DNA from: Gammaproteobacteria bacterium
Lineage (GTDB): Bacteria; Pseudomonadota; Gammaproteobacteria; Pseudomonadales; Ketobacteraceae
DNA: 62,467 nucleotides
Direction of reading: 5' to 3'
Assembly: GCA_013178375.1 (NCBI GenBank)
Contig: JABLXQ010000067.1
Location: 1 to 62,467, forward strand
In this document: piece after piece, positions 1-7,952 of the stretch
How the letters are laid out: each line of letters opens with the position of its first letter
Position numbering within the stretch: the first letter of the stretch is position 1
The notes under the pieces: model-generated
Databases searched by the model: none
Told to the model about the DNA's origin: nothing
The model's input: the letters and a program-made list of their open reading frames with translations, nothing else
Position numbers and translations under genes: made by a program

Positions 1-1
1 T

Positions 2-442
2 GCATTCAGCTATCACAACGATGCCGACAAAACCGCCATGGCTACCAATGCCCAAGGCTGGACCACCCTCGGCGATGTGGGCTACACGGACAGCGAAGGC
101 TATCTTTACCTGACCGACCGCAAGGCCTACATGATCATTTCCGGTGGCGTGAACATTTATCCGCAGGAAGCGGAAGACGTGCTGGTGACGCATCCCAAAG
201 TGGCAGACGTGGCGGTGTTCGGCGTACCCAACGAGGAATTCGGCGAGGAAGTGAAAGCGGTGGTGCAACCGGCAAACTGGGCTGAGGTTGGACCCGCGTT
301 GGAACAGGAATTGATGGCCTACTGCCGCTCGAAACTGTCGCACATCAAATGCCCCAAGAGCATTGATTTTGACCACGAGCTACCGCGTCATCCCACCGGC
401 AAACTGTATAAGCGATTGTTGAAGGATCGGTACTGGAAATGA
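2..442 (+). CDS. Acyl-CoA synthetase (AMP-binding enzyme), C-terminal part
   Basis: Only the last 146 residues are in the window; the gene begins upstream of base 1. The fragment is the mobile C-terminal domain of an ANL-superfamily adenylating enzyme, which activates a carboxylic acid as acyl-AMP and then forms the CoA thioester. Visible are the hinge/A8 stretch (GDVGYTDSEGYLYLTDRK, then MIISGGVNIYP) and the A10 motif PTGKLYKR with the conserved catalytic lysine. It ends in DRYWK, an ending common in fatty acyl-CoA ligases. The reading frame stays open to the window edge, so it is truncated by sampling and not broken. The substrate cannot be judged from this piece. It converges with the lipoprotein gene downstream, and a GC-rich hairpin lies between them. 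Confidence 0.9.
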   Translation, partial: AFSYHNDADKTAMATNAQGWTTLGDVGYTDSEGYLYLTDRKAYMIISGGVNIYPQEAEDVLVTHPKVADVAVFGVPNEEFGEEVKAVVQPANWAEVGPALEQELMAYCRSKLSHIKCPKSIDFDHELPRHPTGKLYKRLLKDRYWK

Positions 443-458
443 AATGGCGGCGGGCGCG
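423..458 (+). repeat. 36-bp direct repeat, copy 1
   Basis: These 36 bases occur identically at 2036-2071. Copy 1 covers the last codons and stop of the acyl-CoA synthetase plus the left arm of the terminator hairpin. The match marks one boundary of a tandem duplication that produced the two lipoprotein genes. Confidence 0.9.
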
Positions 459-480
459 GGACAGAAATCCGCGCCCGCCG
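448..480. terminator. GC-rich hairpin between convergent genes
   Basis: A perfect 12-bp inverted repeat (448-459 with 469-480) encloses a 9-base loop. It sits between the convergent stops of the acyl-CoA synthetase and the first lipoprotein gene. There is no long T-run, so it may be a weak bidirectional terminator or an mRNA 3'-end stabiliser. A diverged copy lies at 2062-2094. Confidence 0.55.
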
Positions 481-488
481 AAATACCA

Positions 489-1838
489 TCAAGGTTGCTG
501 GAAATAGAACAGCGCACGCTGCTGGCCATACACTGAATTGTCAGTGCACCAGTTCGACACCGTTGCAAAATCCCCACTAGCCAACATCAGCGCATAATCG
601 TGCCGGCAACTGCCGGCCGTATATTCAAGCGCCGTACCCTCCGTTCCAGTCAAAGGATCGCGCAACAGCACAGCGCGGTGGTCAGGCTCGCTGAAACGGG
701 CCAGCTCCTTGCCATCACTGTTCAGCAGGCGATGCCGCACTTTTTCGGTCACGGTGGTAATCGGCAGAATCAGCGACGCGTCTCCCGTCTGGGCGCGCAC
801 ACCTTTCATCCGGGTGCCGAGTGTCTCCGACACCAGGATCTTGCCCTGTTTTTCTGTTACACCCGTAAAAAAGCTGGTGTTGGCCGATGCAGGTACGTTC
901 CACAGCGTGTTGCCCTGCGCATCCAGCTTGGCAACTTCCAACTGATTACCAGCGAATCGCGGTATCAGATAATGCTGATCTGAAGTGGAAACCACTGTCA
1001 TCGCCAGTATTGCATCGTCCTGCCAGTCCAGCTCCAGTGCGGGGCCGTAATGAAACAGTCCTGTCCGGAGGATCTGAGTGGCCCAGGCACCCGATTGGTC
1101 AGACTGCAACAGGGCCCCCTTATCCATCTGTGGCTGCTCAGCCAATGTTACTCCGTCACCAAGGAACGTTCTGGCGACGGCCGTGTTGCCAAAATCGACA
1201 AAGTCAAAGTACTGCACGAAATACTGGTCCGATCCCGATCGCGCCACCAGATTGGTGAACATCTGGAAAGGCACACCCAGCACTGCCGATTGCACCGAAG
1301 CATCTGGATTGATTACTACCACCCGGGGCTGGCGGATCTGCAATGTCTGCGTATTGCGGTCACCGCCCGCCAGCACCACCTGACCGTTGTCCAGAACGAT
1401 GGCATCATTCGGCTCAAATACGTCGCCCTCCGCCAGGTCAAGCGCCAGCAAATCCGACAGCGGCTGCACGGTTTGTGCAGCCAGATCCACTTTCACTGAA
1501 TTGCGATGATCCCTGCCGAACCAGTAAATCACGTCATCAGAGGCGAACAACGGCGCAGCGCCGTCGCGCAATTCGTATTCCGGTGCATAGGGGAATTCAG
1601 ACTGGCTCAGGCGATTACCCGCCGTGTCGTAGGTATCTACCACTAACGTCTGGTTGTCGCGCTGATACGCAACGACAACCGAACCATCGCCCAGTTCGCG
1701 GGTGATGGACGACAGGATCGGATATTGCGTGTCCCTTACGGCAAACTGCGCACTCCACAAGGCCGGCCAGTATTTGACTCCGCACGCAGCCAGCATCAGG
1801 ACCGCGACAACGCCGGCCCACTTCCATTTTTGGTTCAT
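489..1838 (-). CDS. Putative lipoprotein, paralogue 1
   Basis: 449 residues. The N-terminus (MNQKWKW, hydrophobic stretch, LMLAAC) is a lipoprotein signal peptide with the lipidated cysteine at residue 19, so the protein should be membrane-anchored. The rest is rich in short beta-strand-like segments (for example VVLDNGQVVLAGGD), which suggests a propeller-like fold, but I recognise no named family. ATG 1838 is chosen over the upstream codon at 1853 because it aligns with the start of the paralogue encoded at 2125-3465. The two proteins are similar over their whole length (shared WPALWSAQ, RSGSDQYFVQYF, QPQMDKG, ITTVAEKVRHR/ITTVTEKVRHR). Function unknown; confidence is high for a real gene and low for any role. 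Confidence 0.8.
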   Translation of the reverse strand: MNQKWKWAGVVAVLMLAACGVKYWPALWSAQFAVRDTQYPILSSITRELGDGSVVVAYQRDNQTLVVDTYDTAGNRLSQSEFPYAPEYELRDGAAPLFASDDVIYWFGRDHRNSVKVDLAAQTVQPLSDLLALDLAEGDVFEPNDAIVLDNGQVVLAGGDRNTQTLQIRQPRVVVINPDASVQSAVLGVPFQMFTNLVARSGSDQYFVQYFDFVDFGNTAVARTFLGDGVTLAEQPQMDKGALLQSDQSGAWATQILRTGLFHYGPALELDWQDDAILAMTVVSTSDQHYLIPRFAGNQLEVAKLDAQGNTLWNVPASANTSFFTGVTEKQGKILVSETLGTRMKGVRAQTGDASLILPITTVTEKVRHRLLNSDGKELARFSEPDHRAVLLRDPLTGTEGTALEYTAGSCRHDYALMLASGDFATVSNWCTDNSVYGQQRALFYFQQP

Positions 1839-2035
1839 GATATTGCTCCACATTTTCGATTTAAGTTCCCTGCCATGACGCCGCAGTTAACCGCCGGCGC
1901 CAGGGGAATCTAGCATGGAGCGAATGTCAATTTGAAGGCCGCGAGCGTTTTTGATAAACGACTTAACATTTCGGCATCGCGAAAGAATACCGGTATTGCA
2001 CAGCATTCCGTTAGCTTGCGGGCAAACTGCAACAC

Positions 2036-2071
2036 AGGATCGGTACTGGAAATGAAATGGCGGCGGGCGCG
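2036..2071 (+). repeat. 36-bp direct repeat, copy 2
   Basis: Identical to 423-458. Here the bases encoding the tail of the upstream acyl-CoA synthetase are an orphan fragment with no gene attached. This shows that the duplicated unit carried the 3' tip of the neighbouring gene, the hairpin, the lipoprotein gene and its promoter side. Confidence 0.9.
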
Positions 2072-2094
2072 AGGAATCGAAACCCGCGCCCGCC
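2062..2094. terminator. GC-rich hairpin, duplicated copy
   Basis: Inverted repeat 2062-2071 with 2085-2094 (10 bp, 13-base loop), just downstream of the stop of the second lipoprotein gene on the minus strand. It is the diverged duplicate of the hairpin at 448-480: the left arm is conserved and the loop has changed. Confidence 0.5.
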
Positions 2095-2124
2095 ACTGAA
2101 ATCCACGTCTATTGAAAGCCACAC

Positions 2125-3465
2125 CTACTGAAAATAAAGCACCGACTCCTGCCGGTTACCCAACGCATTGTCACCACACCAGCGCGACACCGACGCCAGC
2201 TGTCCACCGGCCAGCAGCATGCCCTGGAAATGCTGGCAACTGCCGGCGGTATATTCCAGTGCATCACCCTCAAGATCAGTGAAAGGATCGCGCGGCAATA
2301 CCGCCCTGTAATCCGGTTCCTTGAAGCGCTTCAGCTCCTTGCCGTTCGCGTCCAGAATGCGGTGCCTTACTTTTTCTGCCACGGTGGTAATCGGCAAACC
2401 TTCGACCGGATCTCGCCGCAGCGTGCGCACGCTCTTCACCCGGCTGCTGAACGATTCCGAATACAGAATCCGGCCGTCCCGTTCCACCAGACCACCGTAG
2501 ATGGTGGCATCGACCGATGCCGGGCGCTCCCAAAGTACCCTGGCCTGCGCGTCCCGTTTGACCACCGCCATCTGCTCGCCAATCAGTTGCAGCATCAGGT
2601 AATGCTGATCTGAAGTCAGCACCAGTTTGCGTGCCAGTATGTTGAGGTTTTGCCAATCCAGCACCAGATCCGCGTTGTAATGCATCAAGCCGGCGGCGAA
2701 AACGCCCGACGCCCAGGCGCCCGACAGATCGGCCTGCAGCAACGACCCCTTGTCCATCTGCGGCTGCTCCATCAACACGGTGCCTTCGCCCAGAAAGGTA
2801 AAAGCGAGGGTGGCCGGAACCGTTGCGTCGAATTCAAAGTACTGCACAAAATACTGATCCGATCCGGAGCGGGCCACCACATTGGAAAAGCTGGTGCCGA
2901 CCGCCAGCACGCTGGAATCCACCAGCCCGCCCGGATGCATCACGGCCACGCGGGCCTGACGGAATGGCGACGTTGGGGATCTGCGATCACCACCCACCAG
3001 CACCAGCTGTCCATTGTCGAGCACGACAGCATCGGCAATCTCGAAGCTGATGTCAGGCGCCAGATCCAGCGCCAGCAGCTCGTTCAAAGTTGCAACTGTC
3101 TGTGTCGCCACATCAATCAGCACTGAATCGCGATCGTTTCTGCCGAACCAAACCAGTTGGTCATCGTCCACAAACAGGGGCGCAACGCCGAACTGGAACT
3201 GGCTGGGAACTGGCAGCTGGAACTCGTCCTGCTGCAGCGAAAATCCCGCGTTGTCGTAGGTGTCCACGACCAGAGTCTCGGCATCGCGCCGATAAGCCAC
3301 GCGGATCGAACCGTCTGCCAGTTCACGACTAACGGACTGTGACGTGGCAACCTGGCTGTCCTGCACCGCGTATTGCGCACTCCACAGGGCCGGCCAGAAT
3401 TTTGCTCCGCACGCAGCCAGTATCAGGGCCAGGCCGAAGCCAGCCCATTTGAGTTTTTGCTTCAT
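2125..3465 (-). CDS. Putative lipoprotein, paralogue 2
   Basis: 446 residues, starting MKQKLKW with lipobox LILAAC and lipidation cysteine 19. It is co-linear with the lipoprotein at 489-1838, which is a tandem duplicate. The upstream sequences are also related: CTAGCATGGAGC occurs at 1910-1921 and 3538-3549, so the promoter region was copied too. The mature part looks all-beta with repeated short strands; no catalytic motif is evident. The divergence between copies is considerable, so the duplication is not recent. Function unknown. Confidence 0.8.
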   Translation of the reverse strand: MKQKLKWAGFGLALILAACGAKFWPALWSAQYAVQDSQVATSQSVSRELADGSIRVAYRRDAETLVVDTYDNAGFSLQQDEFQLPVPSQFQFGVAPLFVDDDQLVWFGRNDRDSVLIDVATQTVATLNELLALDLAPDISFEIADAVVLDNGQLVLVGGDRRSPTSPFRQARVAVMHPGGLVDSSVLAVGTSFSNVVARSGSDQYFVQYFEFDATVPATLAFTFLGEGTVLMEQPQMDKGSLLQADLSGAWASGVFAAGLMHYNADLVLDWQNLNILARKLVLTSDQHYLMLQLIGEQMAVVKRDAQARVLWERPASVDATIYGGLVERDGRILYSESFSSRVKSVRTLRRDPVEGLPITTVAEKVRHRILDANGKELKRFKEPDYRAVLPRDPFTDLEGDALEYTAGSCQHFQGMLLAGGQLASVSRWCGDNALGNRQESVLYFQ

Positions 3466-3616
3466 GGAATCGCGTCCTGTTCAGCCATTGGTTGAGCCTT
3501 CTGGCACCGTTGTACCCGGTGAGTGCCTGGATCGACTCTAGCATGGAGCCGGCGCCGGACTGAAGGCTGCCCGCATCTTATAAAAATATTAAGCGACGCA
3601 CGGTTTGCGGATAACG

Positions 3617-4249
3617 TTAGGCCGCATCCGGTCTGGATGGCAGTTGCGCAATCTGGCGATCATGCCAGCGCGCCAGTGTCAGCAGCGCACACACGGCGCC
3701 GATGAACGCCAGGAACATGTCCGACTGTGTATCCCATTCGTAACCCTGGGTACCGAGAAACTCCGTGGCACCCTGACCGATGGCCAACGCCACCCACCAT
3801 TCGATCAGTTCATAGAATGAGCTGATGAACATCACGATGCTCACCACAATGAAGGCCAGCATGCCACGACCGTTGACGAAGCGGCCCCGGATCAGGATTT
3901 CCCGCGCCACCAGCGCCGGCACAAAACCCTGGAAAAAGTGGCCAATTTTGTCATAGGGGTTACGGCTCAGATCAAACCATTCCGCCAGCTGAAAACCCAA
4001 CGGCACGCGGGCGTAGGTATAGGCGCCGCCCAGGATCAGCACCAGCGAGTGCAGGCAGATGCCGATGTACAGCAGAGTGGTCAGCGGAAAACGTCGCAGC
4101 GTGAACCACATCAGTGGCAACGCCACCAGAACCGGAAACACTTCCAGCAGCCAGGTGGGAAAATCATAGGGATCGATGCCGGAGACGACCAGGGCTGCAA
4201 TCAGGATGGCCGAGACAATGGCGAGCGTGCGTGCGGGTGCAGGATTCAT
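3617..4249 (-). CDS. YjdF-like (DUF2238) inner-membrane protein
   Basis: 210 residues with about six hydrophobic segments. The family signature is visible: AYTYARVPLGF, a segment with NPYDKIGHFFQGF, then SSFYELIEWW and GTQGYEWDTQSDM. These polar residues inside membrane segments (His, Glu, Asp) are characteristic of DUF2238/YjdF proteins, whose function is not established. ATG 4249 is preferred because an AAGG lies about 8-9 bases upstream; a TTG at 4270 in the same frame is an alternative giving seven more residues. It stands alone, transcribed towards the lipoprotein pair. Confidence 0.85.
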   Translation of the reverse strand: MNPAPARTLAIVSAILIAALVVSGIDPYDFPTWLLEVFPVLVALPLMWFTLRRFPLTTLLYIGICLHSLVLILGGAYTYARVPLGFQLAEWFDLSRNPYDKIGHFFQGFVPALVAREILIRGRFVNGRGMLAFIVVSIVMFISSFYELIEWWVALAIGQGATEFLGTQGYEWDTQSDMFLAFIGAVCALLTLARWHDRQIAQLPSRPDAA

Positions 4250-4356
4250 GAGCCAAGCCTTTTTTGCCAATGCAACTGTCGCATAGTAGCACCGACCGCG
4301 TTCGCCGCCTGCGGGGTCGGGGCGACGTCATGCTTTAGATCAAGAAATTGCGGGGG

Positions 4357-4989
4357 TCAGCGTCCCACCACTCCCGGCCCGTCCGGCGGATAGCGCAGGA
4401 AAACGGGCGTGGCTTCCAGCGTGATGGACAGTTTTTGCAGGGCGGGAAATTGCGCGGCATCGACACTCGACGCCAGCATGGACTGGGTGAATTGCCAGGC
4501 CACCGCCGCGGTGATGGAGGTCTGATTCAGGCTGCCATCGAACAGCGCGGTCTGGCGTTTCACTTCCCGCTCCAGTCCGGCATAGGCCGCCAGCAATTGA
4601 CCGTGCACGCGCTCAAGCCAGGGTGCGTGCTGTTTTTCCAGCGGGCGCAGGTTGCGTTCATAGACGATCTGCACGCTTTTCTCGCAGGCAGCCAGCGCCA
4701 AACCAATCGCACGCAGGGCGTGTTGCAGTTCCGCTAGGGTGTGCGGCAACAGCACGTCGCGACAGGCCGGCAGTACAGCGGCGTATTGCAGGATCAGGCT
4801 TGAATCCATCAGCACCTCGCCGTCATCACAGACCAGCGAGGGCGCTTTCACCACCGGATTGATGCGCTGGAATTGCTCGAAGGTGCTGAACACCGATACG
4901 GCTTCATGCCGGAACGGGATGCCCATGCAGTCCAGGGTGATGGCGACGCGGCGGACATAGGGTGAATCCAGCATTCCGATCAGGCGCAT
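4357..4989 (-). CDS. Glutathione S-transferase family protein
   Basis: 210 residues. The N-terminal thioredoxin-like domain starts MRLIGMLDSPYVRRV, with Ser9 in the position of the GST active-site Ser/Cys, followed by the cis-proline and glutathione-binding stretch KAPSLVCDDGEVLMDSSLI. The remainder is the all-helical C-terminal domain. Such cytosolic enzymes conjugate or reduce substrates with glutathione; the substrate is not predictable. ATG 4989 has a good AAGGAG seven bases upstream. The start lies 12 bases after the stop of the YbhN-like gene, so the two are probably cotranscribed. Confidence 0.88.
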   Translation of the reverse strand: MRLIGMLDSPYVRRVAITLDCMGIPFRHEAVSVFSTFEQFQRINPVVKAPSLVCDDGEVLMDSSLILQYAAVLPACRDVLLPHTLAELQHALRAIGLALAACEKSVQIVYERNLRPLEKQHAPWLERVHGQLLAAYAGLEREVKRQTALFDGSLNQTSITAAVAWQFTQSMLASSVDAAQFPALQKLSITLEATPVFLRYPPDGPGVVGR

Positions 4990-5001
4990 GTGGCGCTCCT
5001 T

Positions 5002-5958
5002 TCAGGGTTGTTCCGGGTCGGACGGTTGTCGCGTGCGTTCACGCCAGTGTCGCCACTCGAAAGTGGACACCACGAATAGCGACAGTGCAAACGGCAGCAG
5101 CAGATAAAAACAGCGGAACACGATCAGTGCCGCCAGCACATCCACCGTGGGAATCTCTGGCAGCGCGGCGATAAACGTCACTTCCAGCACTCCCAGACCG
5201 CCGGGCGCATGGGACAGCAACGCCAGGCTGAAGGACGCCAGGAATACACCCAGCACCACCATATAGCCCGGATGATTGGCCTCGGGCAGCGAGAAGTAAA
5301 TGATGGCCGCAGCGCACAGCAGTTCCAGCGGCCCGGCCAGCAACTGGCGGGCAACGATACCCAGGCGCGGGTATTCCACATGGAACTTGCCCCAGGTCCA
5401 GGGCTTGAAGTGGCGCCAGGAACCCAGCACATACAGGGTGACCAGCAGCAACAGGAAGGAACCGGCCAATACCGACAGCCAGGGGTTAAGGGGGGTGACG
5501 CGATCGATCAGATGGGGTTCGGCAATCAGCACCACGCCACCCGCCAGCACGGTGCCCAGGGCAAAGGTGAAAGCGCAGAACACGATGACAATGCCGATTT
5601 CCTGCGGGGTCAACCCCTTGCTGCTGTAGGCGCGGTAGCGCACCAAGGCACCGGAGAATACGCTGGCGCCGATGTTGTGCGCGAGGGCATAGGTCGTGAA
5701 GGAACAGAGGGCGATGAACCACCAGGACACGCGCTTGCCCAGATGCGCCAGGGCGATGCGGTCGTACCAGGCCAGGGCGCCATAGGCCCCGAGGGTGGCG
5801 CCCATGGCCAGCAGCCAGTTGTCGAAGGGGATCGCGCGCAGACTGCCCGTCAGCTCGTCCAGCGAGATCTTGTGCACCTGTTTGTAGAGCAGGAAGCAGG
5901 AAACGACGACGGCGGCAATGCCAATGAAGCTCCAGGCGATGTCGCTCTTTTTGGCCAT
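5002..5958 (-). CDS. YbhN/UPF0104-type membrane protein (lysylphosphatidylglycerol synthase TM-region family)
   Basis: 318 residues with about eight hydrophobic helices. Typical family features are NIGASVFSGALVRYRAYSSKGL and the late segment SHAPGGLGVLEVTF. This family is the flippase-like membrane half of MprF and its stand-alone homologues, implicated in lipid or isoprenoid transport; the substrate here is unknown. ATG 5958 (MAKKSDIAWS) is chosen over an in-frame codon at 6072 because AAGGA stands at proper distance and the extra 38 residues look non-membrane. It probably forms an operon with the downstream GST. Confidence 0.85.
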   Translation of the reverse strand: MAKKSDIAWSFIGIAAVVVSCFLLYKQVHKISLDELTGSLRAIPFDNWLLAMGATLGAYGALAWYDRIALAHLGKRVSWWFIALCSFTTYALAHNIGASVFSGALVRYRAYSSKGLTPQEIGIVIVFCAFTFALGTVLAGGVVLIAEPHLIDRVTPLNPWLSVLAGSFLLLLVTLYVLGSWRHFKPWTWGKFHVEYPRLGIVARQLLAGPLELLCAAAIIYFSLPEANHPGYMVVLGVFLASFSLALLSHAPGGLGVLEVTFIAALPEIPTVDVLAALIVFRCFYLLLPFALSLFVVSTFEWRHWRERTRQPSDPEQP

Positions 5959-6087
5959 GAAAAAATCCTTACAGCGCTGGCAGAGGCATCCTGCCGACAG
6001 GCCCGGCGCAATGCGACCAGGGACACCTGATGGATAACGGCACGTAGTATCCCCGAGGCCATGGCTTTGCACAATGGGGCGTCCGTC

Positions 6088-7791
6088 TCAGTCAGCGCCG
6101 GCGGACTCCATGCCCCGGAACAGGCTGCAGCGCTCGAACACCGCCAGGCTCGGCGCCACCGACTTGTGCTGGCAGTACTTGGCCACCAGTTTGGCCAGCC
6201 CCTTGATGTCGCGGCCGGTGGCATCAGGGAAACGCCGGGCCAGCACATCCGGCATATCCGGCGTCACCGCCAGGCCGAACTGCTCCATCATCACCTGCCA
6301 GATGCGGGTGCGGTCTGCCAGCTGCGGCGGATGATAGCGGATGAGAGCGATGCAGCGGGACACGATGGCTTCGTCGATATCGTTCACCCGGTTGGTGGTG
6401 AGAAACAGCAGACCGTTGAAATATTCCAGCACCCGCAGGAACACGCCCACCACCGCGTTGGCGGCCATGTTGTCGTCGCGGCGGCGGATGTAGACATCGG
6501 CCTCGTCGATCAGCATCACCGCGCCCCAGCGCTGGGCCCGGGTCAGGGTGTCCTTCAGGGCAAGTTCCATCTGCGTCACGTTCAGGCCCAGCTGGCCCGA
6601 GTGCACGCGATACAGCGGGCGCTGGATGATTTCCGCATACACCTCCGCCGTCAGCGTTTTGCCCACGCCGGCAGGGCCCGCGCACAGCACAGTGGTGCCA
6701 CCGGATTTGCCGGCCACGATGTCGTCCATCAGCACATCCATCTCGGCAGTGAGAATGTCGATCAGATCGGTCTGTTCCGCCGGCAGGATCAGTTTCTGTT
6801 TCAGGTCCGGCTGGTAGGCGTAGGGTTGCAGGTCGTCCACATGCACCCAGACGTGGTGATGCAGCTCCAGATGAAACAGCAGGATGTAGCCGTGCACCGG
6901 CATTTCCGCGAACAGGCCGCGGGGAATGTCGGCCTTCACATTGGCCACGGCGCGCTCCACCTGATCGCTGTAATTGGCGCTGCGGCCCGCCTTGCGCAGG
7001 TATTTGCCGAGGATATCGCCGCCGGCATCCAGGGTGAGGTCGCGGTCTTTCAGGATGTCTTCGTCGTTCACCAAGCGGGCCCAGCCGCCGCCGGACGACA
7101 GCACCACCTTTTCCTTGCGGGACCAGTCGGTGGTGCGGTGGCTGGCGGTGGGGTCTTCCGCAAAGACGGCTGTGCCACGCCCGGAAAACTGGTGGCCGTA
7201 ACGGGCGCGCCAATCGAAATAGCGGGCCGATGACTGCTCGTAGTGTTCCATCAGCGCCGGGGTTTCTTTCAACAGGCCCTTGCTGGCGAACAGTTCTGCC
7301 AGGGTTTTGTCGGCGATGTCGCGCTCCAGAATGGTCAGCGTTTGCGTCGTCACCTTGCCCATGGCGTTGGCCTTGAGTTCCAGCAGCACGCGGCCGGATT
7401 CCTCCTCCCCCGGCGGTGTGAAGTCGACGCGCGTCACCAGATAGGGCAGCGGCTTGCCCGCCAGATTGGCCTTGAACAGCCAGCCCCGCAGCGCGCCATT
7501 CAGCAAAAACTCCGCGATGGCCGGCACCAGTTTTTCCAGCTGGCCTTTGGCAAAGCGCTCGCCGCCGTCGTTCATGGCCTGCTGCAACGTGGCCACCTGG
7601 GCGGCACGGCCCTGCATGTGGGGCCCGGCGCTTTCATACAGGTTGCGCAGAAAACCCAGCTGGTGGCCGGACAACTGGTGGAACGGCACTTCGGCGCGGT
7701 TGCCGAATTTCAGCTGCTCCGACAGCACGGCGAGATCCGGAAATTCCCGCACCAGCGCTTCCACGTGGATTCGTTCAATCTGTAATTTCAT
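6088..7791 (-). CDS. AAA+ ATPase
   Basis: 567 residues. The C-terminal part holds one AAA+ module: Walker A GPAGVGKT at residues 372-379 and Walker B VMLIDEAD around 425, followed by sensor-type TTNRVNDIDEAIVSRC. The N-terminal 350 residues are a poorly conserved region without a domain I recognise. Such single-module ATPases remodel protein complexes, with specificity lying in the N-terminal part. ATG 7791 (MKLQIERIHVE) is favoured; ATG 7800 adds three residues, and a longer frame to 8007 is less likely because it overlaps the end of the amine oxidase gene and reads Ser/Pro/Arg-rich. No partner gene is adjacent, so the role is open. Confidence 0.85.
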   Translation of the reverse strand: MKLQIERIHVEALVREFPDLAVLSEQLKFGNRAEVPFHQLSGHQLGFLRNLYESAGPHMQGRAAQVATLQQAMNDGGERFAKGQLEKLVPAIAEFLLNGALRGWLFKANLAGKPLPYLVTRVDFTPPGEEESGRVLLELKANAMGKVTTQTLTILERDIADKTLAELFASKGLLKETPALMEHYEQSSARYFDWRARYGHQFSGRGTAVFAEDPTASHRTTDWSRKEKVVLSSGGGWARLVNDEDILKDRDLTLDAGGDILGKYLRKAGRSANYSDQVERAVANVKADIPRGLFAEMPVHGYILLFHLELHHHVWVHVDDLQPYAYQPDLKQKLILPAEQTDLIDILTAEMDVLMDDIVAGKSGGTTVLCAGPAGVGKTLTAEVYAEIIQRPLYRVHSGQLGLNVTQMELALKDTLTRAQRWGAVMLIDEADVYIRRRDDNMAANAVVGVFLRVLEYFNGLLFLTTNRVNDIDEAIVSRCIALIRYHPPQLADRTRIWQVMMEQFGLAVTPDMPDVLARRFPDATGRDIKGLAKLVAKYCQHKSVAPSLAVFERCSLFRGMESAGAD

Positions 7792-7952
7792 GGCGGCCAT
7801 CCCGGCGATCAAATAAGGGTGAAATAGCAAGGGATGTGCCGGGGCAGAGGTGGCTGATCTGGCTGATTTTCCGGGGAGGATTGCGCGCATCCGCTGTCGG
7901 GTTGGTGACAGCGGATGGTTTGGGTCTGTGGTGTTTGCGACAGGTGCGTTTT

